Source: Pseudokineococcus lusitanus (GTDB lineage Bacteria; Actinomycetota; Actinomycetes; Actinomycetales; Quadrisphaeraceae). Taken from it: DNA of 64,000 nucleotides. How positions within the stretch are numbered: the first letter of the stretch is position 1; every line of letters begins with the position of its first letter. This document shows, one piece after another, positions 32,459 through 41,608 of the stretch. The notes under the pieces were generated by a model, which searched no databases, had not been told where the DNA came from, and saw only the letters and a list, made by a program, of their open reading frames with translations. Location of the stretch: positions 62,001-126,000 of the forward strand of contig NZ_RJKN01000006.1 in NCBI RefSeq assembly GCF_003751265.1. The letters run 5' to 3'. The translations under genes were made by a program, and so were the position numbers.

Positions 32459-35251
32459 TCAGGCCTGCTGCACGACCACCCGGTGGGTGCCGTGGTCGTA
32501 GACGAACGTCACCGGGCCGCCGGGGTGGTCGAGCGTCATGTTCGGGCCGTCCGGCACGCCACCCGCCCCGTAGTTCTCCGTCCACGCGCGGTCGATGGCG
32601 ACCTTGTAGGAGTAGCTGCCGGCCGGGAGGTCGACCGTCAGGGCCCACCGCCCGGTCGTCTCGTCGAGGGTCATCTGCGCCTGGTCGCACGCCGGCTGCC
32701 AGTCGGCCGTGCAGCCGATCTCGCTGTTGAGGTCACCGGCGAGGGCGACCTCCCCCGGCTGCACGACGGTCTCCTCCGCCGCCGTCACGAGGTGCGTGCG
32801 GGTGTCGTAGGTGAAGGTCACGGCACCGCCGCCGGTCGTCAGCGCGATGTTCGCGCCGCCGGGCTCGCCGCCGGCGCCGTAGTTCTCGTCCCAGGACCGG
32901 TTGACGGCGACCTTGTACTCGTACGTCCCGGCGGGCGGCGTGACGACGAGCGTCCACAGCCCCGTCGCCGGGTCGTAGGTCATCTGCGCCTCGTCGCAGT
33001 CCGGCTGCCAATCGCTCTCGCAGCCGATCTCGGAGTTGAGGCTGCCGGCGACGGCGACCGCCGTCGGCTCGCCGCCGACGCCCGGCCCCGGCTCGGGGGT
33101 GACGACGGCCGTCGTGCCCGCCCCCGCGACGTTGCCGGAGTGGTCGCGCACGACGGCGCGGTACTCCAGCTCCTGGCCCTCCTCGAGGCCGCGGACGTCG
33201 TGGAACACCCGGTACGGCGCGTTGTCGTCGGTGCCCAGCACCTCCCAGTCGTCGCCGGAGCCGGCGTCACGGACGGCGAAGGTCACCTGGTCGAAGCCGC
33301 CACCGGGGACGTCGACGGACACCTCGGCGCGGCCGCTGACCTCGGCGCCCGTCGTGAACACCGGCGTCGGCGCCCACCGCGCGGGCCGCATCGCCTTCGT
33401 GGCCCGGTAGACGACCGCCTCGAGCGGCGGCACGGTGACCTTCGCCGTCCGGGCGTTGCTCGCCCAGACGTCCTTCGTGCCCGCCGGCCAGACGCCCTCG
33501 TAGCGGGTGCGCTGGGTGAAGGTGTCGAGGGTGACGGTCCGCGGCTCGTCGCTGTTGTTGACGGCCACGAGGTACTCGACGTCGTCGTCGTCGCTGATAC
33601 GGCTGAAGGCGTAGACGCCCTCGCCCTCGTCGGCGTACCGCTGGACCATCGCGCCGTCGGCGAGGGTCGGGTGCTCCTCGCGGAGCGCCGCCAGGTCGGC
33701 GAGGGACGTGTACAGCGGGTGCGACGGGTCGAAGTTGTCCTCGGCCGTCGTCGCGTCGGTGCCGATAAGCTCGTCGTCGTTGTAGGACGCCACCTGCGAC
33801 GGGAACATGTCCTGCCGCGCGTCCTGGTCGCCGCCGTCGCCCGTGAAGCCCTGCTCGTCGCCGTAGTAGACGACCGGCTGGCCGCGGACGAGGTACATGA
33901 GGGCGTGCGCCATCTGGTCGCGCTTGAGCAGCTCGTCGCCCTCCGCGCCGGCGTCCCGCAGGAACATGCCGATGCGGCCCATGTCGTGGTTGCCGAGGAA
34001 GGTCGGCAGCGAGTACGCGTTGCTGTCGGCGTCGGTGTACATGTCGTCGAGCTCGAAGAGGTCGGCGAGCTGCTGCGCCGACCCGCCGCCGCCGAAGGAC
34101 TGCGCCCGGGACTGGAAGCCGAAGTCGAGCGTCGACTGGATCCCGCCCTCGGTCGTGAAGCGCGAGAGGCGCGCGGGGTCGGCGTCGTAGACCTCGCCGA
34201 AGGAGAAGAAGTCGTCGTTGCCGACGGACGCCGCGTGCTCGGTGATGGCCGGCGCGAACTGCTGCCAGAACTCGATGTTGACGTGCTTCACCGTGTCGAT
34301 CCGGAAGCCGTCGATGCCGAGGTCCACCCACGCCTTGTAGATGTCCTCCATGCCCGTCACCACCTCGGGCCGGGCGGTGAAGAGGTCGTCGAGGCCGGAG
34401 AAGTCGCCGTAGACGTCCGACTCCCCGCCGTCGAAACGGGCGTTCCCGCGGTTGTGGTACATCGTCGGGTCGTTGAGCCAGGCGGGGACCTTGACCGTCG
34501 CGTCGCCCGGCTCGGGGAAGACGGGCGTGTACGGGAACGACGTCGCGGCGTCGAGCGCGGGGAAGTCGTCGGTGCCGGCGTAGTCGCGGTCGTCGAAGGC
34601 CTGGCCCGCTGCGTCGCGGAAGGGCTCGGCGTCCTTGGAGATGTAGGTCTGCGACCCCTCCGCGTACTGGATGACGTCCGCGGTGTGGTTGGTGATGATG
34701 TCGAAGAAGACCTTCATCCCGCGGTCGTGGGCCTCGTCGATGAGCCCCTCGAGCTCCTCGTTCGTCCCGAGGTGCGGGTCGATCTGCGTGAAGTCGGTGA
34801 TCCAGTAGCCGTGGTACCCGGCGGACACCGAGGCGCCCGTCCCCTGCACGGGGCGGTTGAGGAAGGACGGCGTCAGCCAGATCGCCGTCGTCCCGAGGCC
34901 CTCGATGTAGTCGAGCCGCTGGCGGATCCCCTCGAGGTCACCCCCGTGGTAGAAGCCCTTGTGGGTCGGGTCGAGGCCGCTGACGAGGGGGTCGTCGCCG
35001 TACCCGCCGTCGTCGTTGGTGGTGTCGCCGTTCTCGAAGCGGTCGGCCATGACGAAGTAGAAGCGCTCGCGCGTGAGGTCCTCGCGCAGCGAGGTCGCCG
35101 CGAGCGCCTCGTCCTCGGCCTGCTGGGCGGGCGGGGTGGTGGGCGGCCGGACGACGGACGGCCGCGCCGTCGCGGCGGTCGGGGCCAGCAGGAGCGCGGC
35201 GGCGACGGCCGCGGCCCCCGCTCCGGACAGGACGGCGGACGGACGACGCAC
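32459..35251 (-). CDS. Secreted GH13 alpha-amylase/pullulanase-type glycosidase with two X25-like modules
   Basis: 930 residues. GTG 35251 is chosen for its GAGGAGG eight bases upstream and the signal peptide it begins (cleavage near ATA-RP). The GH13 barrel starts with RFYFVMADRFENGD. Catalytic residues are visible: nucleophile D319 in GFRIDTVKH, acid/base E353 in FGEVYD and D423 in FLGNHDMGR. After an all-beta C-terminal domain and a fibronectin-like module come two tandem ~95-residue modules, each with AGSLNSEIGC or AGDLNSEIGC and ending in TFTYD or TFVYD, like the X25 domains of pullulanases. It should hydrolyse alpha-glucans outside the cell. The promoter region follows a terminator at 35301. 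Confidence 0.88.
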   Translation of the reverse strand: MRRPSAVLSGAGAAAVAAALLLAPTAATARPSVVRPPTTPPAQQAEDEALAATSLREDLTRERFYFVMADRFENGDTTNDDGGYGDDPLVSGLDPTHKGFYHGGDLEGIRQRLDYIEGLGTTAIWLTPSFLNRPVQGTGASVSAGYHGYWITDFTQIDPHLGTNEELEGLIDEAHDRGMKVFFDIITNHTADVIQYAEGSQTYISKDAEPFRDAAGQAFDDRDYAGTDDFPALDAATSFPYTPVFPEPGDATVKVPAWLNDPTMYHNRGNARFDGGESDVYGDFSGLDDLFTARPEVVTGMEDIYKAWVDLGIDGFRIDTVKHVNIEFWQQFAPAITEHAASVGNDDFFSFGEVYDADPARLSRFTTEGGIQSTLDFGFQSRAQSFGGGGSAQQLADLFELDDMYTDADSNAYSLPTFLGNHDMGRIGMFLRDAGAEGDELLKRDQMAHALMYLVRGQPVVYYGDEQGFTGDGGDQDARQDMFPSQVASYNDDELIGTDATTAEDNFDPSHPLYTSLADLAALREEHPTLADGAMVQRYADEGEGVYAFSRISDDDDVEYLVAVNNSDEPRTVTLDTFTQRTRYEGVWPAGTKDVWASNARTAKVTVPPLEAVVYRATKAMRPARWAPTPVFTTGAEVSGRAEVSVDVPGGGFDQVTFAVRDAGSGDDWEVLGTDDNAPYRVFHDVRGLEEGQELEYRAVVRDHSGNVAGAGTTAVVTPEPGPGVGGEPTAVAVAGSLNSEIGCESDWQPDCDEAQMTYDPATGLWTLVVTPPAGTYEYKVAVNRSWDENYGAGGEPGGANIALTTGGGAVTFTYDTRTHLVTAAEETVVQPGEVALAGDLNSEIGCTADWQPACDQAQMTLDETTGRWALTVDLPAGSYSYKVAIDRAWTENYGAGGVPDGPNMTLDHPGGPVTFVYDHGTHRVVVQQA

Positions 35252-35300
35252 GGGGCCTCCTCGACGGTGAGTGACGCCGAGGAGCGTAGGCCCGGGCGGC

Positions 35301-35338
35301 GAGCCCGTCGTCGTGAGGAGGCTCACGACGACGGGCTC
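35301..35338 (-). terminator. Hairpin terminator after the minus-strand epimerase
   Basis: GAGCCCGTCGTCGTGAG (35301-35317) pairs perfectly over 17 bp with CTCACGACGACGGGCTC (35322-35338), loop of 4. It ends the epimerase transcript just upstream of the amylase promoter. Confidence 0.88.
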
Positions 35339-35342
35339 CCGG

Positions 35343-36266
35343 TCAGGCCGAGGGCGCCAGGCCCTGCCGCAGCTCGCCGAGCGCCTCGTCCTTCGTCACG
35401 CGTGGCGCCCAGCCCCACGCCCGGGCGCGGTCGGTGACGAGGCGACCGGTCCACACCGGCTCGTCGCTCCACTCGGGCGTCGCCCCGACGGCCTCGGCGA
35501 CCGTGCCGAGGTAGTCGCGCCACGTGCCGGCCTCGGCGGCGACGAGCACGGGCGTCGTCGCCCCCTCGACGGGGCCGCGGTCGGGGTCGTCGGACGTCGC
35601 CACCGCGCCGACGGCGACGTCCGCGACGAGGTCGGCGAGGTCGTGCACGTGGACCCACGCCCACGTCTTGTCCGGGTTGGCGGGCGGCTCCGAGCCCTCG
35701 CGGACCTCGGCCGGTCGCAGCGCGTTCCACACCGAGCTCTCGCCCGCGCCGAGGATCGCCGGCGGGCGGACGAGGACGGTCGTCAGCCCGCCGACCTCGG
35801 CGAGCGCGACGTCCGTGGCGTTCTTCGTGTCGGGGTAGTCGCCGCTGCCGTCGGGCAGGAGGGCGCCGTCCTCGGTGACGTCCCCGACGCCGGCGGTCCG
35901 GTCGTAGACGCCCGCGGTCGAGAGGTGGACGAAGCGGGGGACGCCGGCGTCCCGCGCGGCGCGGGCGATGACCGGCGTCCCGACGACGCCGACCTCGTGC
36001 TGCACCTCCCGCGACGACCCCATGGGGTGCACGGTCGTGACGACCGCGTCGGCGCCCTGCACGACCTCGCGGGCGAAGGCCTCGTCGGCGAAGTCGCCGA
36101 CGTGCTCGGTCACCCCCTCCAGCACCGGGGCGGCGCCGGCGCGGCGGACGACGGCTCGCACCTCCGCCGACCGCTCGCGGAGCGCGCGGCACACGGCCTG
36201 CCCCACGAGCCCGTTGGCACCGGTCACGACGACGACGGCAGCAGCGCCCTCAGGTGTCTCAGCCAT
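35343..36266 (-). CDS. NAD-dependent epimerase/dehydratase-family protein
   Basis: 307 residues from ATG 36266. Rossmann motif TGANGLVGQAV with G16, G19 and G22; the catalytic pair of extended SDR enzymes appears as YPDTK in SGDYPDTKNATD. The substrate-binding half continues with VLVRPPAILGAGESS and a DLADLV helix. It could act on nucleotide sugars or similar compounds; there is no context to narrow this. It is a single gene divergent from a hypothetical gene, with about 100 bp between the starts. Confidence 0.75.
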   Translation of the reverse strand: MAETPEGAAAVVVVTGANGLVGQAVCRALRERSAEVRAVVRRAGAAPVLEGVTEHVGDFADEAFAREVVQGADAVVTTVHPMGSSREVQHEVGVVGTPVIARAARDAGVPRFVHLSTAGVYDRTAGVGDVTEDGALLPDGSGDYPDTKNATDVALAEVGGLTTVLVRPPAILGAGESSVWNALRPAEVREGSEPPANPDKTWAWVHVHDLADLVADVAVGAVATSDDPDRGPVEGATTPVLVAAEAGTWRDYLGTVAEAVGATPEWSDEPVWTGRLVTDRARAWGWAPRVTKDEALGELRQGLAPSA

Positions 36267-36368
36267 GCCCGCCACCCTGCCAGCGGGGGGCGGGCGGGGC
36301 AGGTCGGCCCGCCCGCGGCGCGAGCGCGCCCGTCGCCGCGAGCTGCTCGGCGGCACCACCATGGGCGC

Positions 36369-37223
36369 GTGACCCGCCGACGTCGTCCCGCCCCCCGTCG
36401 CGCGGCGACGCGCCGCCCTGTCCCCGCCGCGCCCGCTCCCGACGCGCCGCCCGTGGTCGCGCCCGCCGCGGACGACGACGACGCCCCGCTCGCCCCGCTG
36501 CTGGCGGCCGCGCTCGTCGTCGGGGTCGGACGGGCGCGCACCGGGCTCGACGCGGAGCTGGAGGTCAGCGGGCTCCTCGGGCCCGTCGCCGTCGCGGCGG
36601 CCGCGCACCGGGACCTGCTCGCGGCGCTGGAGGGGGTCGACGACGAGGAGGCCGGGCGGACGCGGGACCGGGGCGACGCCCCGCCGGACGAGCGCACCAC
36701 GACGCTCGACGTCGTCGAGGTGCTCGGCGCCTCGGCGCACCCCGACGCGCTGGCCGCCCTGCGGGTGCTGGCCGCCGTCGGGCTGCCGGACGTGCGCGAC
36801 GCCGCGGCCGACGCGGCCGACCGGCTCTCCGCGTCGGGCCTCGCCGACCGGCCGTGGGCCCGGACGGTGGGGGCGCCGCCGGCGCAGGGCGCGTGGGCGT
36901 GGTCGGACGACGAGACGGGCCTCGACAGCCTCGCCGTCCTCTACGCCGAGCGCGGCCGTGAGCACGTGCTCCTCGTCGTCACCCGCGACGGCGCCGTCGC
37001 CGACCTCGGCCTCGTGAGCGACCGCCGCCGGCTCGACGACGTCCTCACGAGCCTGCGGACGGCGTCGCCCGGCACCCCGGACACCGTGCGGGTCCCCGTC
37101 GAGGAGGTGCCGGAGCGCCTCGACCGCGCCCTGGCCCTCCCGCTGGCGGCCTCGGACGAGACGGTCGAGGACGTGACGGCGCTCTGGCCGCTGGTGCGCG
37201 CCCGCGCGCGGGCGGTGGGCTGA
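36369..37223 (+). CDS. Ala-rich hypothetical protein
   Basis: 284 residues from GTG 36369; the earlier part of the frame is antisense to the epimerase. A basic, Pro/Ala-rich N-terminus (about 40 residues) is followed by acidic helices (DDDDAPLAPLLAAALVVG). A C-terminal half (about 160-284) contains a beta-rich block LDSLAVLYAERGREHVLLVVTRDGAVADLGLV, which resembles no family I can name. No signal peptide or obvious catalytic motif. Codon use supports a real gene. A GAGTCCGACGTC-type repeat follows its stop. Confidence 0.55.
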   Translation: MTRRRRPAPRRAATRRPVPAAPAPDAPPVVAPAADDDDAPLAPLLAAALVVGVGRARTGLDAELEVSGLLGPVAVAAAAHRDLLAALEGVDDEEAGRTRDRGDAPPDERTTTLDVVEVLGASAHPDALAALRVLAAVGLPDVRDAAADAADRLSASGLADRPWARTVGAPPAQGAWAWSDDETGLDSLAVLYAERGREHVLLVVTRDGAVADLGLVSDRRRLDDVLTSLRTASPGTPDTVRVPVEEVPERLDRALALPLAASDETVEDVTALWPLVRARARAVG

Positions 37224-37227
37224 CGTC

Positions 37228-37320
37228 GAGTCCGACGACAGCGCCCGAGTCCGACGTCGCGCACGCCGGTCGCGCCCTGCGCGGTGCGGGGCGTCGGACC
37301 CGGGACGCGACGTCGGACTC
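37228..37320. repeat. GAGTCCGACGTC inverted-repeat element, copy 2
   Basis: GAGTCCGACG (37228-37237) and GAGTCCGACGTC (37247-37258) on one side face GCGTCGGAC (37291-37299) and GACGTCGGACTC (37309-37320) on the other, around a CACGCCGG core. It lies between convergent stops and can fold into a large stem-loop. Nearly the same layout recurs at 38269-38361. Confidence 0.85.
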
Positions 37321-38194
37321 ACGCGCCGACGAGGAGCCCCCCGAGGAGCCGCAGCAGCTCCTCGGGCGCGGCGAGCACCCGCGCGTCGACCTGCAGGACC
37401 GTCCACCCGAGCGCGCGGAGCCGGTTGTGGCGGGCCAGGTCGCGGCTGTGCTGCCGGGCGTCCCGGTGGTGCGCGCCGTCGTACTCGACCGCGACGCGCA
37501 GTGCCGGCCAGGCGAGGTCGAGCCGCGCGACGAAGCGGCCCTCGGTGTCGTACACCTCGTGCTGCGGCACCGGCGGCGGCAGCCCCGCGTCGAGGAGCAG
37601 GAGCCGGAGCGCCGTCTCGCGCGGTGACTCCGCCCGCGGGTCGAGCAGAGCCAGCCGTCGACGGGCCTGACCCAGCCCTCGGGCGCCGCGCTGGCGTGCC
37701 AGCTGCGCCGCGACGTCGTCGACGCCCAGCCCGAGGCGGTGCGCCAGCGCCTCTGCGACGCAGAGCGCGCGCGGCATGGGGAGCGACCGGAGGAGGTCGA
37801 CGACCGTGCGGGTCGGCGACGTCGCGGCGCCCCACCGCGTGGCGACGACGTCCGCCGGCGGGAGGTCGGCCTGCTGGACGACGAGCAGGGGCGGTCGGGA
37901 CCGGGGCGCCGGTCGTGGGCACAGGACGAGCACCGGCTCGTCCGGCCGCGCCTCGGGGACGCCGTGCACCCACGCCGCCGACAGACCGCCGAGCACGGCG
38001 TCGCCGCGCAGGGCCCTCAGCGCGGCCGTCGCACGGACGCGGTGGTCGTCCGACGTCCCGGCGTTGACGTGGACGCCGCGCACGACGCTGCGGAACGCGG
38101 GGCCCGCCACCTGCCGGCGGCTCACGTGGGCGAGCAGCTCACCGGTCCTCAGCGGCACCCCGACGAGGTGCTGCGGCAGCGGCGGGCGGGGCAC
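37319..38194 (-). CDS. DUF559-type nuclease-fold protein with N-terminal winged-helix-like part
   Basis: 291 residues from GTG 38194 (PRPPLPQHLVGVPL), upstream of which the frame no longer looks coding. The first ~180 residues resemble the AbiEi/winged-helix-like part of many actinobacterial proteins (FRSVVRGVHV, GGLSAAWVHG). The last ~90 are a DUF559/Vsr-like domain: RLDLAWPALRVAVEYDGAHH, then DLARHNRLRALGWTVLQV, where Asp, Glu and Arg/Asp form the putative PD-(D/E)XK-like site. Function is unknown; such genes are abundant and variable in actinobacteria. It is bracketed on both sides by the same inverted-repeat element. Confidence 0.7.
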   Translation of the reverse strand: MPRPPLPQHLVGVPLRTGELLAHVSRRQVAGPAFRSVVRGVHVNAGTSDDHRVRATAALRALRGDAVLGGLSAAWVHGVPEARPDEPVLVLCPRPAPRSRPPLLVVQQADLPPADVVATRWGAATSPTRTVVDLLRSLPMPRALCVAEALAHRLGLGVDDVAAQLARQRGARGLGQARRRLALLDPRAESPRETALRLLLLDAGLPPPVPQHEVYDTEGRFVARLDLAWPALRVAVEYDGAHHRDARQHSRDLARHNRLRALGWTVLQVDARVLAAPEELLRLLGGLLVGA

Positions 38195-38268
38195 CGGTGC
38201 ACTCTGGCGGCCTCGCGCCGCGCCCGCTGACGGCCTGTGGACGACGGCCCGGCCACCCCAGCTGCGCC

Positions 38269-38361
38269 GAGTCCGACGTCCGGCCTCGAGTCCGACGCCG
38301 GGCACGCCGGACGACCTGCGGGCGGTGCGGGACGTCGGACTCGGGGCGCGACGTCGGACTC
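38269..38361. repeat. GAGTCCGACGTC inverted-repeat element, copy 3
   Basis: GAGTCCGACGTC (38269-38280) and GAGTCCGACG (38288-38297) face GACGTCGGACTC twice (38331-38342 and 38350-38361). The core between them includes CACGCCGG and GGCGGTGCGGG, shared with copy 2. It lies between the DUF559 start and the stop of the fourth metzincin. Confidence 0.85.
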
Positions 38362-38369
38362 GAGGCGCC

Positions 38370-41348
38370 TCAGGCGGTGACCGTGATCGTCTGCGTGGCC
38401 GACGTCGCGGCGGTCAGCTGGGTGCTGCCGCCGTAGACCACCGTCAGCGAGCGCTTCCCCGCCGGGAGGGTGCTCGGGACGGTGAGGGTGGCGGCGCCGT
38501 CGGCGAGCGTCGTCCGGGCGAGCACCGCGGAGCCGGAGCGCAGCTCGACCGTCCCGGTCGGCGTCCCCGCCGGGGAGGCGACGACGACGGACACCGTCGC
38601 GGTCTCGGAGGTGCGCTTCGTCGTCGTGCTGAGGGTCGCGGTGACCGTCGGGCGGGCCGGCGCGACGACGAGCTGCGCCGTCGCGGAGCCGCCCTCGGTC
38701 GAGCCGCCGCCGTCGTGCGTCACGACGAGCGGGCCGGAGCCGGCGGGCTGGCGCGGCAGCGTGACGCTCGCCGTCCCGCGGGACAGCGTGCCCGTGCCGA
38801 GGACGACGTCGCCGCGGCTGACCGTCACCCCGCCGGTCGAGGGTCCCAGCGTGCTCGACACCCTGACGGTGACCACGGGCTGCTGCGCGGTCGTCGCCTT
38901 CGCCACCGCGGCGGTCACCCGCGAGCGCGGCAGCGACGTCACCTCGAGGCGGACCGCGGCGGACTCGGAGGCCAGGGCCCGGGTCTCGCCGCCGTACGCG
39001 ACGACGAGGTCGTGGAAGCCGACGGGCAGGCGCGGCAGCGTCACCGTCGCGCGGCCGCTCACCAGCGTGGCGGTGGCGAGCGACGTCGAGCCCTCCCGCA
39101 CCGTGACGGTGCCCGCGGGCGTCACCCCGCCCGGCGCGGTGACGGTGACGGCCACGCGGCCGTTCTCCGTCGTCGCGACGTCGGCGGCCGGCAACGAGGC
39201 GACGACCTTCGAGGCGGCGGGCGCCACGGTGACCGTGGCCGTCGTCGTCGAGGCAGCCGTCGTCGGGCCGGTCGACGGCGTCGCCGGCGCGAAGGTGACC
39301 GTGAGGTCGTGCCGCCCGCCGACGAGGACGGGCAACCGCGGGGCGGCGGACCCGCCGGACAGCGTCGCCGTCGCGAGCTTCCGCGTCCCCTCCGCGACCG
39401 TCACGGTCCCGGCCGGCACGAGGGAGCGGCCGGTCGCGGCGACCTCCACCGGCAGCGTGACGACGGCGCCGGCGGCGACCGCGCCCGACGGCGAGGTGGC
39501 GGTCGTCGTCGTCGGCGCGACGACGGGGACGGCGAGGTCCTTGCTGCTCGTGACGAAGGCGTCGTCGTCCGGCGCGTAGGTGAGGCGGACGGTGGCACGG
39601 CCCAGCACCGTCGGCGTCCAGACGACGGCGAAGGTGCCGTCGGCACGGACCGGGCCGGACGCGGTCGCGCCCGCCGGGGACGTCGCCGTCACCGTGCCCG
39701 TCGGGACCCGGCCAGGGGTGCCGGTGACCTTGCCCGTCAGCGTGACGGCCCGGTCGACGGGCGCGGACGCGACCGCGGTGGGCGCGACCGTCGTCGTGAA
39801 GGGGCCCGTGGCCCAGTGCGTCGCACCCGCCGGGGCGACCGAGACGGACGCGACGACGGCGCCGTCCCGCCCGAGCCGGGTGCGCACCTGGACCCCGCCG
39901 CCGGCGGAGACGAAGGTCGTCCCGGGGGCGACGACGACGTCCGGGTCGCGCCCGCCGCTGGTCGGGGTCGCGTCGAGGACGAGGGACTTGGCGCCCGTCC
40001 CGGCCTTGAGGACGCGCAGGCCGAAGGTCTGGCCGCTGCGGCCCGCCCAGCCGTAGGTGTCCCGGCCGCTGCTCTGCCGGTTCTCGAGGTAGTAGGTGAC
40101 CTTGCTCCGGGGGTCGACGACGGTGGCCGAGCGGACGCCGGCGTAGGCGGACAGCGGCGCGAGGGTCACCGACGTGACGCCGGCCTTCGTCACCGCGACG
40201 CGGTCGTCCGCGGCCAGCAGGCCGAGGCGGCCGAGCGCGTAGGCCGAGGCGTTGCCGGCGGCGGCCGGGGTCGAGGTGGAGGACATGACGTCGGCGAGGT
40301 CCCCGTAGGGCTGCTCGGTGCAGCTCGTCGCGTCCTGCGCCGTGCCGCAGACGCCGCGGTCGGCGTGCAGGAGCGACATGTTGTGTCCCCACTCGTGCGC
40401 CAGCGCCGGCCAGCTCGTGTCGGACACGTAGCTGTAGCCGCCGGACGACGGGCCGCCGCCGATGGTCCCCAGGCCGTACGCGCAGCCGGGGCCCGAGGGC
40501 AGGAAGAGGACGAGGTACCGGTCGGCGCCCTGCGTGAAGCCGGCCCGCTGGGCCGCCTCGGTCCACAGGTCGAAGGGCTTGTCGCAGCCGATCGAGCTGG
40601 CGTAGCGGACGGTCGCGCCCTCCTGGGCGTACGTCATCGACCCGCCGCTCTGGTCGGCCCAGAAGTCGCTGCCGGCGCCGATGATCCGCGCCACCTCGGC
40701 ATCGGTGTACCGGCTGTCGGTCCGGCCCTGGTGCGTGACGACGACGGCCGTCACCTTCTTCGGCGCACCGGTCGCGGCGACGCGACGGGGTTCGCTCGCG
40801 GCGACGACGCGCGCCTCGGAGGGCTGGTCGGCCGTCGCGAGGGCGACGGCGGCCGCCCCGGCGAGGTCGGAGCGCACGGGCGCGGGGGCGCCCGCCGCGT
40901 CCTCGAGCGCCTGCGGCAGGACGACGACGCGCTCGGTGGCGGCGCTGCCGTCCGCGGCGGCGGGGGCGCCGACGTCCGGCACGTCGACGCGGCGGCCGGT
41001 CTCGACGGCGTCGACGACGGCGTCCGGGACGGGCACCTCGACGGTGACGCGGCTGCCCGCGGTGGTGCCCTCGACGTCGTGCGCGTCGACGGGGACGACG
41101 AGGCCGCCCGTCAGCCGGACGGCGGCGAGGAGGTCGTCGGCGTGCTCGTCGTGCGCGGCGTCGGCGACGTCGTCGTGGTGCGCGCGGTGCGCGTCGGCCG
41201 CGAGCAGCAGCTCCCCGGCGAGGAGCGCGGTCGGCTCCAAGGGCGCGGCGGAGGCCGGCAGCGGCAGCAGGGCGGCGGCCACGACGGTGGCGGCGAGCGC
41301 AGGGCCCACGACGGCACGGGCACGGGACCCGGCAGGGCGACGCGGCAT
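38370..41348 (-). CDS. Secreted metzincin-type metalloprotease with Ig-like repeats (copy 4)
   Basis: 992 residues from ATG 41348, with GAGGAG seven bases upstream. The signal peptide ends near ASA-AP (about 35). His residues cluster at 54-69 (H54, H57, H58, H66, H69). The zinc motif is HEWGHNMSLLH (318-328), with a downstream DVMSSTS. At least four Ig-like repeats of ~90 residues follow, each with a TVTV...LPRLPVG...VVAYGG-type pattern. Same architecture as the three paralogues at 13.5-22.2 kb but clearly more diverged. A hairpin (GATGCTCC at 41352-41359 with GGAGCATC at 41392-41399) lies in the leader next to the ribosome-binding site. Confidence 0.8.
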   Translation of the reverse strand: MPRRPAGSRARAVVGPALAATVVAAALLPLPASAAPLEPTALLAGELLLAADAHRAHHDDVADAAHDEHADDLLAAVRLTGGLVVPVDAHDVEGTTAGSRVTVEVPVPDAVVDAVETGRRVDVPDVGAPAAADGSAATERVVVLPQALEDAAGAPAPVRSDLAGAAAVALATADQPSEARVVAASEPRRVAATGAPKKVTAVVVTHQGRTDSRYTDAEVARIIGAGSDFWADQSGGSMTYAQEGATVRYASSIGCDKPFDLWTEAAQRAGFTQGADRYLVLFLPSGPGCAYGLGTIGGGPSSGGYSYVSDTSWPALAHEWGHNMSLLHADRGVCGTAQDATSCTEQPYGDLADVMSSTSTPAAAGNASAYALGRLGLLAADDRVAVTKAGVTSVTLAPLSAYAGVRSATVVDPRSKVTYYLENRQSSGRDTYGWAGRSGQTFGLRVLKAGTGAKSLVLDATPTSGGRDPDVVVAPGTTFVSAGGGVQVRTRLGRDGAVVASVSVAPAGATHWATGPFTTTVAPTAVASAPVDRAVTLTGKVTGTPGRVPTGTVTATSPAGATASGPVRADGTFAVVWTPTVLGRATVRLTYAPDDDAFVTSSKDLAVPVVAPTTTTATSPSGAVAAGAVVTLPVEVAATGRSLVPAGTVTVAEGTRKLATATLSGGSAAPRLPVLVGGRHDLTVTFAPATPSTGPTTAASTTTATVTVAPAASKVVASLPAADVATTENGRVAVTVTAPGGVTPAGTVTVREGSTSLATATLVSGRATVTLPRLPVGFHDLVVAYGGETRALASESAAVRLEVTSLPRSRVTAAVAKATTAQQPVVTVRVSSTLGPSTGGVTVSRGDVVLGTGTLSRGTASVTLPRQPAGSGPLVVTHDGGGSTEGGSATAQLVVAPARPTVTATLSTTTKRTSETATVSVVVASPAGTPTGTVELRSGSAVLARTTLADGAATLTVPSTLPAGKRSLTVVYGGSTQLTAATSATQTITVTA

Positions 41349-41608
41349 GGGGATGCTCCTCGGTGACGAGTGGTCACCGTCCGGTGACGACGGAGCATCG
41401 AGCGGTAAGGCCGAGTCGCTGACGGGGCGCGACGCCCGGCCACCCGTCCGGCCCGCGCGTCACCCGCGTGCCGCGGCGGTCGGGGGAGGCGACCGATCCG
41501 GGCGGCCACCCGGACGGGCCAGGGGGCCGTCCTAGGGTGGCGCGGACCACCACTCCCCCCGGTGCAGCCGAGACACCCGGCCACCGGGCGCGACCCGAGG
41601 ACGGACCC

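Noticed and set aside
35343-37973. 876-codon minus-strand frame that includes the epimerase
   Set aside because: Only the last 307 codons, from ATG 36266, are protein-like; the upstream part is antisense to the hypothetical gene at 36369-37223 and to the DUF559 region.
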